From CAWBXL01 sp963837365 (lineage in GTDB: Bacteria > Acidobacteriota > Terriglobia > Terriglobales > Acidobacteriaceae): a stretch of DNA of 64,000 bases. This document shows, piece by piece, positions 24,484-33,083 of this stretch. The notes beneath the pieces were generated by a model that was given only the letters and a program-made list of their open reading frames with translations, was not told the DNA's origin and did no database searches. Position 1 is the first letter of the stretch; the number at the start of each line of letters is the position of its first letter. Both the position numbers and the translations under genes were made by a program. The DNA lies in contig CAWIMW010000002.1 of assembly GCA_963837365.1 (NCBI GenBank), positions 682,001 through 746,000 on the forward strand. The letters are read 5' to 3'.

Positions 24484-24509
24484 AAGCCCCGGGAGTGTCT
24501 TCACCGGGG
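24484..24509. repeat. Hairpin upstream of the XRE gene
   Basis: GCCCCGG and CCGGGGC are separated by 12 bases in the 5' region of the antitoxin-like gene; possibly an operator or leader structure. Confidence 0.4.
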
Positions 24510-24514
24510 CGTAA

Positions 24515-24528
24515 CCTGTCCAGCTACA
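24515..24528. repeat. Inverted copy of the tRNA anticodon-arm sequence
   Basis: CCTGTCCAGCTACA here is the exact reverse complement of 24655-24668, which is the anticodon arm of the tRNA at 24626-24697. The 14-bp match, 127 bases away, could be an attachment-site remnant. Confidence 0.45.
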
Positions 24529-24625
24529 GAAACAATTATCCGTAGTTGGAAGGCCAAAGTCAACGTTACGTGAGTAGGCGCCCTGTCCTGAACCTACTCG
24601 CAGCTTCCCTACATCCATGGGAGCA

Positions 24626-24697
24626 TGGACCCGGCGGGATTCGAACCCGCACCTTGTAGCTGGACAGGCTAATGTGCTCCCGTTACACCACGGGCCC
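24626..24697 (-). tRNA. tRNA with atypical anticodon loop (GTC read by position)
   Basis: A full 72-base cloverleaf without encoded CCA: acceptor GGGCCCG/CGGGTCC, D-arm GTGT/GCAC, anticodon stem TTAGC/GCTAC, T-arm GCGGG-TTCGAAT-CCCGC, discriminator A. The 7-base anticodon loop is CTGTCCA, so positions 34-36 are GTC (Asp). But C37, A38 and A73 are unusual for tRNA-Asp, and the body resembles bacterial tRNA-Gly(TCC), whose loop would be CTTCCAA. The isotype is therefore uncertain, and it may be a degenerate or repurposed tRNA. It lies at the right edge of the accessory island. Confidence 0.75.
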
Positions 24698-24923
24698 TGA
24701 GTTTAGGTAACTGTAAGTGAGCCTGATGGCGCAAGGTTATATGTCACATTTTGTAGATGTGAGTTCCGATTTGGGAAAGAATGCAGATTCCTTACCGAGT
24801 ACCTAATGATGGGTGCCCCATCTTTCGCCGCCTTTGCGAAAGAGCCTGCCCTGAGCTTGTCGAAGGGTGGGATTCCACGGACCTCAATTACTTGGGCTTT
24901 TGATTTTCTGACCCGGTATAAAC

Positions 24924-25241
24924 TTAGTGATTCAGTCCGATTGACAACAGCACCAAACCACACACAATCATTCCACAAGCGAGGCCGGCCGTCAGAATTC
25001 GGTGGCCGGTTGTAGTGGGAATCTTCCGTTCATCACCTTTCAAGCGTAGGAAGAGATTGCTGTGTTCCTTTTGGCGAAAAGCATGCTGCACATAATAGAT
25101 ACCGCCCAATAATGCCGCCATACCAACAATTCGGCTGTAAATGTATGGGCTCAACTTCCCGGCAACCATAAGTGCCAGGAGGACCACGGTCGCAACTGTT
25201 ATGACTATGTCGCGCAGGAGGACTTTTTTTCCATTGGTCAT
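24924..25241 (-). CDS. Small membrane protein, 105 residues
   Basis: About three membrane helices: IVITVATVVLLALMVAG, IVGMAALLGGIYYVQHAF and ILTAGLACGMIVCGLVLLSI, with a charged cytoplasmic loop (RLKGDERKIP) between the last two. No family recognised. It lies 25 bases before... downstream of nothing on its own strand and upstream of acnA's 3' side only by position: both are on the minus strand, with acnA starting far upstream, so this gene follows acnA's stop by 24 bases in the direction of transcription and may be co-transcribed with it. Confidence 0.6.
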   Translation of the reverse strand: MTNGKKVLLRDIVITVATVVLLALMVAGKLSPYIYSRIVGMAALLGGIYYVQHAFRQKEHSNLFLRLKGDERKIPTTTGHRILTAGLACGMIVCGLVLLSIGLNH

Positions 25242-25265
25242 CAGGTTATTCCTGCAAGCTTGGCC

Positions 25266-28052
25266 CTATGCGCCCTTGCCCAGCAACTGCCTTAGCACAA
25301 ACTGCAAAATCCCGCCGTTGGCGTAGTACAGCGCCTCCTGAGGCGTATCGATCCGCACCAGCGCTTTAAAGGTCTTGCTGCCGGCCTTCACCTCGACCTG
25401 CTGCCCCGAGGAGAATTTTTCTTTATTCACCAGCTCGCGGATGCCTTTGATTTCGAAAACTTCGTCTCCGGTCAGGCCGAGGGACTGCGCGGTTTCGCCC
25501 GCCAGGAATTGCAGCGGGAGAATTCCCATACCCACCAGGTTCGAGCGGTGGATGCGCTCGTAGCTCTCGGCGATCACGACGCGCACCCCCAGCAGGAGCG
25601 GGCCTTTCGCCGCCCAGTCGCGCGAGCTGCCGGAGCCGTATTCTTTTCCGGCGAGGATCACCAGCGGAACTCCCGCGGCGATGTATTTTTCCGAGGCTTC
25701 GAAGATGCTCATCTCCGCGCCATCGGGGAGATGCTTGGTGAATCCGCCTTCGACGTTCACCATTCTATTGCGCAAGCGGGTGTTAGCGAATGTGCCGCGC
25801 ACCATGACTTCGTGATTGCCGCGGCGTGAGCCATAGGAGTTGAAGTCGGCGGGCTTGACGCCGCGCTCTTGCAGATATTTTCCTGCCGGGCTGTCTTTCT
25901 TGATCGAGCCCGCGGGAGAAATGTGGTCGGTGGTGACGCTGTCGCCCAGCACCGCCAGCACGCGGGCTTTCTTGATATCGGTGACCGGCGCGGGTTTCAG
26001 CGCCATGTCATCAAAGTACGGGGCGCAGCGAATGTAGGTGGACGACTCGTCCCAATCGTAGGTCTCGCCCTTGGGGACAGGCAAGCCGCGCCAGCGATCG
26101 TCTCCGTGATAGACCTCGCCGTAACTGCGCTGGAACATGTCGGAGGTGATGGATTTCGACATCGACTCCTCAACCTCGCGCTGCGTCGGCCAGAGATCGG
26201 CAAGATACACTTCGCTTCCGTCGCGGCCTTTGCCGATGGGATCTTTGCGCAGGTCGATGTCAATGCGTCCCGCCAGGGCGAAGGCAACCACCAGCGGCGG
26301 CGACATCAGATAGTTGGCGCGGACCTCGGAGTTGATGCGTCCCTCAAAGTTGCGATTGCCGGAGAGCACCGAAGCGACGACCAATTCTTTTTCGTCGATG
26401 GTCTTGGAAACTTCTTCCGGCAGCGGCCCGGAGTTGCCGATGCAGGTGGTGCATCCGTAACCGACAAGATGAAACTTGAGCTTCTCGAGATAAGGCATCA
26501 GCTGCGCCTTCTCCAGATAGTCGCGAACAACTTTCGAGCCAGGAGCCAACGAAGTCTTGACCCAAGGCGGCACGGAGAGTCCTTTCTCCACCGCCTTTTT
26601 CGCGAGCAAACCCGCAGCCAGCATGACCGACGGATTCGAAGTGTTGGTACAGGAAGTGATCGCCGCGATGACGACCGAGCCATGCTTAAGCGCAGACTTC
26701 ACATCCTTAGGAACATGCTCATGAACGTTGGGGTCCTCAACGCCGACGGCGGCGGGATTGCCGCCCTCCTGCTCCCAGCGATTGACCTTGCCCGGGTTTC
26801 CATTTCCTGCTTGAACTGAAGACGCCGCAGCGGCCGAAGTCTTAGCCTTGGGTTTAATGAGAGAGGGCAGTGAAGTCCGAAAAGACTCCCCCGCCTGCGA
26901 AAGCACGATGCGGTCCTGAGGCCGCTTCGGGCCCGCCAGGCTGGGCTCCACAGAGGCAAGATCAAGCGCCAGCAACTCCGAATACTCAGCCTCCGGAGTC
27001 TTCTCGTCATGAAAAAGCCCCTGCTCTTTGCAGTAAGCTTCGACCAGAGCAATTTGCTCTTCCGACCGTCCAGTAAGCCGCAAATATTTCAAAGATTCTT
27101 TATCCACAGGGAAGATGCCGCAGGTAGCCCCATACTCCGGAGACATGTTGGCAATAGTCGCGCGATCGGCCAAAGGCAAGTCTTGCAGCCCCGGCCCGTA
27201 ATACTCCACAAACTTCCCAACAACTCCGTGCTTGCGAAGCATCTCGGTAATTGTCAAGACCAAATCGGTTGCGGTAGCGCCTTCCCTTAGTCTTCCTGTC
27301 AGCTTTACGCCCACGACTAGTGGAATCAGCATAGAAACCGGCTGGCCCAACATCGCAGCCTCCGCCTCAATCCCACCCACACCCCAACCAAGAACTCCCA
27401 ACCCATTCACCATTGTCGAGTGACTGTCGGTTCCTACCAGTGTGTCCGGGTAGGCGGTTCGTTTTCCGTTGGATTCTTGCACGAAAACTACTCTAGCCAG
27501 GTATTCGAGATTAACTTGGTGGACGATTCCTGTGTCGGGGGGAACGATTGCGAGATTGCGGAGAGCGGTTTGGCCCCAGCGCAGGAAGGCGTAACGCTCT
27601 TTGTTGCGGATGAATTCGAGTTCGGCGTTTAATTGGAAGGATTGCGGGGTGCCGAATTCGTCTACCTGGACCGAGTGATCGATTACCAACTCTACCGGTT
27701 GCAGTGGGTTGATCTTGGTCGGGTCCCCGCCTAGTTTTTTCATGGCGTCGCGCATGGCACCGAGATCCACTACGCAGGGGACTCCGGTGAAATCCTGCAA
27801 GAGGACACGGCTGGGGGTAAAAGCAATTTCTTTGTCGGGTTTTGAGTTGCTGTTCCATCCGGCCAGGGCTTGGATTTCCTGGGCGGTTACGTTGCGGCCG
27901 TCTTCGGTACGGAGCTGGTTTTCCAGCAAGATACGTAGAGAGAATGGCAGATGCTTGGTGGAAATGCCTTGCTTGTCCAATGCATCGATGCGATGAATTT
28001 CGTATTCTTTTGCTCCGACCCTGAGAGTTGCGCAACTCTTGAAGCTGTCCAT
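25266..28052 (-). CDS. acnA: Aconitate hydratase A
   Basis: 928 residues, full length for the AcnA/IRP1 type. The [4Fe-4S] ligands are Cys468 (TSCTNTSNPSVM), Cys534 and Cys537 (GCTTCIGNSGPLP). LVGTDSHSTMVNGLGVLGWG and the swivelling C-terminal domain with AGKEYGSGSSRDWAAKGPLL are present. An Asn/Gly-rich insertion at about 405-440 precedes the first cluster ligand. It interconverts citrate and isocitrate in the TCA cycle; AcnA-type proteins can also bind mRNA when the cluster is lost. Transcribed alone or with the small membrane protein after it. Confidence 0.97.
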   Translation of the reverse strand: MDSFKSCATLRVGAKEYEIHRIDALDKQGISTKHLPFSLRILLENQLRTEDGRNVTAQEIQALAGWNSNSKPDKEIAFTPSRVLLQDFTGVPCVVDLGAMRDAMKKLGGDPTKINPLQPVELVIDHSVQVDEFGTPQSFQLNAELEFIRNKERYAFLRWGQTALRNLAIVPPDTGIVHQVNLEYLARVVFVQESNGKRTAYPDTLVGTDSHSTMVNGLGVLGWGVGGIEAEAAMLGQPVSMLIPLVVGVKLTGRLREGATATDLVLTITEMLRKHGVVGKFVEYYGPGLQDLPLADRATIANMSPEYGATCGIFPVDKESLKYLRLTGRSEEQIALVEAYCKEQGLFHDEKTPEAEYSELLALDLASVEPSLAGPKRPQDRIVLSQAGESFRTSLPSLIKPKAKTSAAAASSVQAGNGNPGKVNRWEQEGGNPAAVGVEDPNVHEHVPKDVKSALKHGSVVIAAITSCTNTSNPSVMLAAGLLAKKAVEKGLSVPPWVKTSLAPGSKVVRDYLEKAQLMPYLEKLKFHLVGYGCTTCIGNSGPLPEEVSKTIDEKELVVASVLSGNRNFEGRINSEVRANYLMSPPLVVAFALAGRIDIDLRKDPIGKGRDGSEVYLADLWPTQREVEESMSKSITSDMFQRSYGEVYHGDDRWRGLPVPKGETYDWDESSTYIRCAPYFDDMALKPAPVTDIKKARVLAVLGDSVTTDHISPAGSIKKDSPAGKYLQERGVKPADFNSYGSRRGNHEVMVRGTFANTRLRNRMVNVEGGFTKHLPDGAEMSIFEASEKYIAAGVPLVILAGKEYGSGSSRDWAAKGPLLLGVRVVIAESYERIHRSNLVGMGILPLQFLAGETAQSLGLTGDEVFEIKGIRELVNKEKFSSGQQVEVKAGSKTFKALVRIDTPQEALYYANGGILQFVLRQLLGKGA

Positions 28053-28408
28053 GAATGCTTGCCTTCCTTGCTTGTAAACCCGAGTCTCTACTTCAACACT
28101 TTAGTTTAGCCTGCTATCGTTTTCCCCTCAAATCGCGGGTAAGAGCACTCCTAAGGACATGGACAGGCATGGTTCTGACCTTCATCACCTCAGGCGCTAA
28201 AGCGATCATTACGTGCGGTCTCGCGGAGTGGAACTCGTTCCCCAACCCGAAAGCAACTGCTTCATCGGGTAGGTGGGGCAGATGCTGACCCGGTTTATTC
28301 TGTAGTACCTCTGAGATGCATTCTTGTGGAATTCCCCAATATTCAGCGGAACCACCCGACAACCCCGGGCATCGAAACAGGTAAATACCAAAACCTAGGA
28401 GGTCCTTT
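28053..28408. other. Intergenic region between divergent acnA and the NmrA-like gene
   Basis: About 355 bases holding both upstream regions. No ORF over 80 codons looks real on either strand, no clear -35/-10 pair and no strong hairpin is seen. The NmrA-like gene has AGGAGG at 28398-28403. Confidence 0.4.
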
Positions 28409-29308
28409 ATGTACGTCATAATCGGCGCGACCGGTAATACGGGCAGCGTCGTCGCAAACAAACTTATATCCCAGGGTAAACAGGTCCGGGTCGTGGGGAG
28501 AAATGCGGCCCACTTGGCCCCGCTGGTCGCAAAAGGAGCCGAGCCGTTTATCGGCGATGTCACCGACAAGAACGCAATGACTAAGGCTTTCACTGGAGCC
28601 CAAGCGGCTTACCTGATGATTCCACCAGACCCGGCCGCCTCGGATTTTCATGAGTATCAAAAACAGGTACAAGAAGCTCTTGCTACAGCGATCGAGAAGA
28701 ATGGCGTGAAGTATGCTGTCACTCTAAGCAGCATTGGCGCGGACAAGGCGGAGAAGACCGGGCCGATTGCGGGATTGCATCGCCTGGAGGAACGCCTGAA
28801 CCGCATTCCCGGACTTAATGTTCTCCATCTTCGCGCAGCTTATTTTATGGAGAATACCTTGGGTCAGGCTGACGCCATCGGCAAGATGGGATTCGCCGCC
28901 GCCCCGGTACGGGCCGAGGTCAAGTTCCCCATGATTGCCGCACAAGATATCGGCGCACGTGCGGCAGATGCACTTTCGAATCTCGATTTCAAGGGCCAGC
29001 AGATCCAGGAATTGCACGGCCAGCGTGATATCAGTTACGGCGAGATCACTTCCATTATCGGCAAAGCAATTGGGAAACCCGAGCTCAAATATGCGAGGCT
29101 TAGCGACGACCAATTCCGGGGCGCGTTAAGCCAGATGGGTATGTCCAACGACTCTGCTGATCAGATGGTAGAAATGGCGCATGCACTCGATTCCGGATAC
29201 GTCAAACCACTACAGGCGAGATCACCACGAAATACCACGCCTACCTCGTACGAAACTTTTGTCACGGAAAAATTTGTGCCGGGATTTCGGGGAAAGGCAG
29301 CGGCATAG
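28409..29308 (+). CDS. NmrA-like NAD(P)-binding oxidoreductase or sensor
   Basis: 299 residues; AGGAGG lies 6 bases upstream of ATG. The Rossmann motif GATGNTG is at residues 6-12, followed by VRVVGRNAAHLAPL (cofactor-specificity region), and an atypical SDR fold with YAVTLSSIGADKAEKTGPIA. The usual Tyr-x-x-x-Lys catalytic pair of SDRs is not seen at its place, as in NmrA/HSCARG proteins that sense NADP(H). Substrate unknown. Single gene ending in a strong hairpin (29323-29372). Confidence 0.85.
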   Translation: MYVIIGATGNTGSVVANKLISQGKQVRVVGRNAAHLAPLVAKGAEPFIGDVTDKNAMTKAFTGAQAAYLMIPPDPAASDFHEYQKQVQEALATAIEKNGVKYAVTLSSIGADKAEKTGPIAGLHRLEERLNRIPGLNVLHLRAAYFMENTLGQADAIGKMGFAAAPVRAEVKFPMIAAQDIGARAADALSNLDFKGQQIQELHGQRDISYGEITSIIGKAIGKPELKYARLSDDQFRGALSQMGMSNDSADQMVEMAHALDSGYVKPLQARSPRNTTPTSYETFVTEKFVPGFRGKAAA

Positions 29309-29322
29309 ATCATCAATGCTTT

Positions 29323-29372
29323 CTCTGTGTCCTCCGTGGTCTGAAAAAAAACTAACCACAGAGGACACAGAG
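29323..29372. terminator. Bidirectional hairpin between convergent genes
   Basis: CTCTGTGTCCTCCGTGGT and ACCACAGAGGACACAGAG pair in 17 of 18 positions around an A-rich loop. It lies between the convergent NmrA-like and UspA genes; same repeat family as 6584-6655. Confidence 0.65.
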
Positions 29373-29400
29373 TTTCACAGAGGATGCACAGCGGCCTAAT

Positions 29401-29817
29401 TCATTTTGCTCTCAACAGCAAAACCGGGGCGCTGATGTTGTGCTGGACGCGGTTGGCGGTAGTCCCCAGGAACACATCGGCGAGAAATTTGTGGCCGTGA
29501 GTGCTCATAGCTACCAGGTCGCAGCCTTTTTCTTTGACCCATTTGATGATTTCATTGGCCGGCTCGCCGTAGGCCAGTTCGGCTTCGGCCTGGATACCGG
29601 CGGAGACAAATTCCTCGCGCACTTTTTCCAGATAGGCTTTGTCTTCGGTGATCTCGCGGCTGATGGCGTCCCTGCCGTAGGTACGTGCGGCCCAGCCGTC
29701 GGCTACGTGCATGAGGACCAGGCGGCTGTGCGCTAGTTTCGCCAACTGCTTCACATGTTCGATGATGACGCGATCGCTGGGCGTGCCATCGAGCGTGAGT
29801 AGAATGGTGTCGTACAT
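29401..29817 (-). CDS. Universal stress protein, UspA family
   Basis: 138 residues with a single Usp domain: MYDTILLTLDGTPSDRVIIE, the middle LAYGEPANEIIKWVKEKGCD, and the ATP-binding loop STHGHKFLADVFLGTTANRV, a variant of the GxxGx9G(S/T) motif. ATP-binding Usp proteins adjust stress responses. It lies about 130 bases after the mntH stop on the same strand, with a palindromic repeat between; co-transcription is possible but not shown. Confidence 0.88.
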   Translation of the reverse strand: MYDTILLTLDGTPSDRVIIEHVKQLAKLAHSRLVLMHVADGWAARTYGRDAISREITEDKAYLEKVREEFVSAGIQAEAELAYGEPANEIIKWVKEKGCDLVAMSTHGHKFLADVFLGTTANRVQHNISAPVLLLRAK

Positions 29818-29853
29818 GTGATTTTTGGCCCCGATCTACTTGTAAGGATAAAA

Positions 29854-29944
29854 GTGCCGTCCCTATCGGGACTCAGTCTTTCATTCTTCCTCCCCCGGAC
29901 TTCCGTCCGGGGCTATCATATTCCGTCGCCCTGCGACTGGAGCA
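29854..29944. repeat. Shortened relative of the MITE-like palindromic element
   Basis: Starts GTGCCGTCCCTATCGGGACTC like the elements at 23432 and 23912, then holds the hairpin CCCCGGACTTCCGTCCGGGG (29893-29912) and CTATCATATTCCGTCGCCCT, matching TTTCTTATTCCGTGCC of the longer copies. The right arm is absent. It sits just after the mntH stop. Confidence 0.55.
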
Positions 29945-29952
29945 GTAACACG

Positions 29953-31368
29953 TCATCCACCCACAATTACCTGCCAAGCTGCTTTCAGCGATTCGGGCAG
30001 GCCGTAGATGTCCATGGCGGTGATCAGGATAGCACTGGTCCAGCCGGCGGCCAGCAGCAGCGGGCCGTTTCTCCAGAAGCCCATGCGCTTGCGAGAACTG
30101 GTGAAGTGCAATAGCGGGAACATGGCAAAGGGAAGCTGCAAGGCCAGGACCACCTGGCTCAACGTCAGCAGATCGGTGACACTGCTGTCGCCGCGGATGC
30201 CAATAATAAGGACCGCCGGCAAGATGGCCAGGGAGCGTGTAATCAGGCGGCGGACCCAGGGCTTAATGCGCCAGTGCATGAAGCCTTCCATTACTACTTG
30301 GCCAGCCAGTGTGCCGGTGATGGTGCTGCTCTGTCCGCTGGCCAATAACGCCACGGCGAACAGCGTACTGGCAGCTGCTGTTCCCAGCAAGGGGGCCAGC
30401 GTCAAATAAGCCATGCGTATCCAGTCACTCTCCGCACTGAATTGCACGACCTGCCCGCCGGGGACGACCACGCTTTGCTTGCCATAGAAAACCATGGCCG
30501 CGAGGACCAGAATCGCGGCATTCACAAAGAAGGCGACAGTCAGGGCGACGACTGAATCGATGGTGTTGAAACGCAGCGCGCTGCGAATGGAGCGTTCGTC
30601 CTTTTGCAGCTTGCGGCTCTGGACCAAGGCGGAGTGCAAATACAAGTTGTGCGGCATTACCGTCGCGCCGATGATGCCGATGGCGACATACAACATCCCT
30701 GATTGACGAAAGCTCGGCGTTAGCAGGGCCCGGCCCATTTCCAGAAAGCTGGGCTGGGTTTCAGGGAGGATAAAAATCTCAATGAAGTAACACCCGAAAA
30801 TGGTTGCCACCAACACCAGAATTACGGCCTCAATGGTGCGCATGCCGAAGCTTTGCAATGCCAGGAGCAGAAGCACATCGAACCCTGTAATGATGACCGC
30901 CCAAAACAGCGGAATGTGAAACAGCAGGTTGAGAGCGACCGCGCTTCCCAGTACTTCGGCCAGATCACAGGCGCCGATCGCTACTTCACAAAGCAACCAG
31001 TTGGGCCAGCGTGTCCACTTGGGATACCAATCACGACAGCATTGGGCCAGATCTTTTCCCGACACTACCCCCAGACGGGCAGACAGGACTTGCATGAAAA
31101 TCGCCATGAGGCTGGCGAGGCCGACCACCCACAATAACGCGTACTTGAATTGGGCGCCGCCCTGGAGGTCGGTCCCCCAATTGCCGGGGTCCATGTAACC
31201 GACACTGACCAGAATTGCGGGACCGACGAAGGCCTTCCACTGCTCCCAGAAACCAGCCTGGTGATGCGGCACAGCAATCGTGCCGTGCACGTCCTCGAGA
31301 GAGCGGTGCCCTGCGTGCACTTCCGCAAGTGGCATAGCAACGTGAGGTTGCTGTTTCTCTGGTTCCAT
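29953..31368 (-). CDS. mntH: Nramp-type divalent metal (Mn/Fe) transporter
   Basis: 471 residues with about 11 membrane helices. The metal-binding motifs DPGN (60-63, TM1) and MPHN (238-241, TM6) are intact. Nramp proteins import Mn(II) or Fe(II) with protons. The first 40 residues are a cytoplasmic extension rich in His (VAMPLAEVHAGHRSLEDVHG). It lies 58 bases downstream of the regulator gene, with a TTAA-N6-TTAA box in between, so MntR-type, metal-dependent repression is likely. Confidence 0.95.
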   Translation of the reverse strand: MEPEKQQPHVAMPLAEVHAGHRSLEDVHGTIAVPHHQAGFWEQWKAFVGPAILVSVGYMDPGNWGTDLQGGAQFKYALLWVVGLASLMAIFMQVLSARLGVVSGKDLAQCCRDWYPKWTRWPNWLLCEVAIGACDLAEVLGSAVALNLLFHIPLFWAVIITGFDVLLLLALQSFGMRTIEAVILVLVATIFGCYFIEIFILPETQPSFLEMGRALLTPSFRQSGMLYVAIGIIGATVMPHNLYLHSALVQSRKLQKDERSIRSALRFNTIDSVVALTVAFFVNAAILVLAAMVFYGKQSVVVPGGQVVQFSAESDWIRMAYLTLAPLLGTAAASTLFAVALLASGQSSTITGTLAGQVVMEGFMHWRIKPWVRRLITRSLAILPAVLIIGIRGDSSVTDLLTLSQVVLALQLPFAMFPLLHFTSSRKRMGFWRNGPLLLAAGWTSAILITAMDIYGLPESLKAAWQVIVGG

Positions 31369-31411
31369 TTTTCAGGGTAGAGCCGAGGTCAACTACAATA
31401 CATCAATACGG

Positions 31412-31427
31412 ATTAACTATGGTTAAT
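31412..31427 (-). promoter_or_regulatory. Putative MntR box upstream of mntH
   Basis: ATTAACTATGGTTAAT is a near-palindrome (14 of 16 positions symmetric) and contains TTAA-N6-TTAA. It overlaps the last base of the mntR stop codon and lies 43 bases from the mntH start. A similar box is found upstream of mntR. Confidence 0.6.
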
Positions 31428-32096
31428 TATAGTGGACGAGAAGGCAAGTTGGAAACCCAAATTTTTTCTGCGGCCGGGCGGCCTAGCACTTTGGTACCTA
31501 CCTTGGTCTGAATGGAAAGGGTCTTATCGTAGTTCCGTTCGATCAGGCGGAGTTCCGCTCCGGGGCGAATTCCCGCGGGTTTCGAGAAATTCCAGCAATC
31601 CGCGGTCGCGTTCATAAATGCCGCTGACCCGGTACCTTCTTCCCGGTTCAGCATGGGAAAGTAGTTGCAAGCCGCGCCTGCGCCGGCTCTCCGGGCTTTC
31701 CATTTCACTGAGGTTGCCGTGAGGGCACGCGCCTCCACGCCCCAGTTTTGACAGCAGTTTTGCCTCAAAGTCAGGGGAGACGGCATGCTCCAGGCGCTCC
31801 GCTTCATCGTGGACCTTGTACCACTCCATGCCGAACATTTCCGTCAACATGCGTTCGATCAGATGGTGACGCAAGGTGAGCCGGCGCGCAATTTTGCGCC
31901 CGGCGGCGGTGAGTCCGACCTGGCCATCGCTGCGGACACGGACTAAGCCATCTTTTTTCAGGCGGCGTAATGCCATGGTCACAGCCGGTGGGGAGACTGA
32001 GAGCCAGTGAGCCAGGGTTGCCGAAATCACGGGCTCACCTTCACTTTCGGCCTCAAGAATCGCTTTGAGATAATCCTCTTTGGAGACAGTAATCAT
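31427..32096 (-). CDS. mntR: DtxR/MntR-family metal-dependent repressor, frameshifted in the C-terminal domain
   Basis: The N-terminal wHTH (KEDYLKAILEAESEGEPVIS, SPPAVTMALRRLKKDGLVRV) and the metal-binding dimerisation domain (HHLIERMLTEMFGMEWYKVH, HAVSPDFEAKLL, CPHGNLSE) are intact. Near 31570 an extra A (GAATTCGC) shifts the frame; the next frame continues IRPGAELRLIERNYDKTLSI and ends at TAA 31427-31429, an SH3/FeoA-like third domain. Without correction the product ends at 31524 with a garbled tail (190 residues). It represses mntH when Mn(II) or Fe(II) is ample. The frameshift may be an error, as in other genes here. Confidence 0.85.
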
Positions 32097-32118
32097 TGCG
32101 CAACATTATAGAGAACGA

Positions 32119-32134
32119 GTTAAGTACAGTTAAC
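32119..32134 (-). promoter_or_regulatory. Putative MntR box upstream of mntR
   Basis: GTTAAGTACAGTTAAC has perfect GTTAA/TTAAC arms around 6 bases and the same TTAA-N6-TTAA core as the box at 31412-31427. It lies 22 bases before the mntR start, so autoregulation is likely. Confidence 0.6.
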
Positions 32135-32228
32135 AGAAATGCAGTCCCACTACCCCGTCAGGAATTGATGACCAGGGTCAAGTCTACTTATGGCCTACCC
32201 AGCTCTTGACACTGTCATTCTTTAGGGA

Positions 32229-33083
32229 TTAGCTCACGGCACGCTGTAATTGGGAGAAAAACGTCTCCGCCGACTGCGGGCGTTGGGCGGTTTCGAAAGT
32301 AAACGCACGATTGAAAAGCTCCTGCCAAGACGGAGGAGCTTCCGGCAGATTGGTGGCTATGGGAATAAAGCCGGCTACAGGCCCGGGCCCAAACCAATCT
32401 CCATGAGGCCCGCCGCCAAACGGATAAGCACCAATCAGAATTTCATATGCCACCACAGCCAGCGCCCAAAGGTCCCACGAGGGATGGGGATCTTGTCCGC
32501 GCCGCTGTTCCGGAGACATATAGCGAAGCGTGCCCAGCACGGCACCGGGAGCAGTGTCCATGGTTGGCTGCTGGGTGGTGTTGGAAAGAAACTTGGCGAT
32601 GCCGAAGTCCAGGATTTTTGCGGTTTCGCCTGATTCGCCAGCTACCAGAAAAATATTCTCCGGCTTCAGATCACGGTGCACCAATTGCCGCCTGTGCGCC
32701 GCCTCCAACGCGGTGCAAATGTCGCGCAAGACCGGCATCGCGTGGGCCACAGGGAAGCGTTTCTGGCGCGACAAGCTGTCGCGCAACGTAACTCCTTCCA
32801 ACAGCTCCATCACCAGGAAGGCGCGGTTGCTCTCGGCGACCCCAAAGTCGTGGACTGTAACCACGTTGGGATGGGCAAAGCTGGCCGCGACCCGTGCCTC
32901 CCGCTGGAAACGTTCTGCCGCGTCTGCGCTACCGACCAGGTCTTCTCGAATGACTTTCACTGCCACCCGGCGTTCAAGCGCTCTGTCCGAAGCTACGTAC
33001 ACCGTGCCCATTCCACCGCGACCCACGCGCTGCTCAAGCCGGTAGCGTCCATTTAGAAGTCGCGGCAAGATCACCGGCACCAA
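32229..33083 (-). CDS. Serine/threonine protein kinase (PknB-like catalytic domain)
   Basis: 284 residues of Hanks-type kinase: Gly-loop GRGGMGTVY (21-29), catalytic-pair Lys43 (VAVKVI), HRDLKPEN (136-143), DFG (159-161) and MSPEQRRG. No membrane helix and no C-terminal sensor. The start is TTG at 33083, inside the end of the sensor gene, and the first residues (VPVILPRLLNGRYRLE) read as a natural continuation of that protein in the other frame. Either the two are translationally coupled, or one fused sensor-kinase was split by a one-base deletion. Substrates unknown. Confidence 0.88.
   Translation of the reverse strand: MVPVILPRLLNGRYRLEQRVGRGGMGTVYVASDRALERRVAVKVIREDLVGSADAAERFQREARVAASFAHPNVVTVHDFGVAESNRAFLVMELLEGVTLRDSLSRQKRFPVAHAMPVLRDICTALEAAHRRQLVHRDLKPENIFLVAGESGETAKILDFGIAKFLSNTTQQPTMDTAPGAVLGTLRYMSPEQRRGQDPHPSWDLWALAVVAYEILIGAYPFGGGPHGDWFGPGPVAGFIPIATNLPEAPPSWQELFNRAFTFETAQRPQSAETFFSQLQRAVS

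Noticed and set aside
24472..24618. Longer N-terminus or toxin gene upstream of the XRE protein
   Set aside because: The extension has no toxin motif, contains a GC hairpin and the inverted tRNA sequence, and the family usually starts near the chosen Met.
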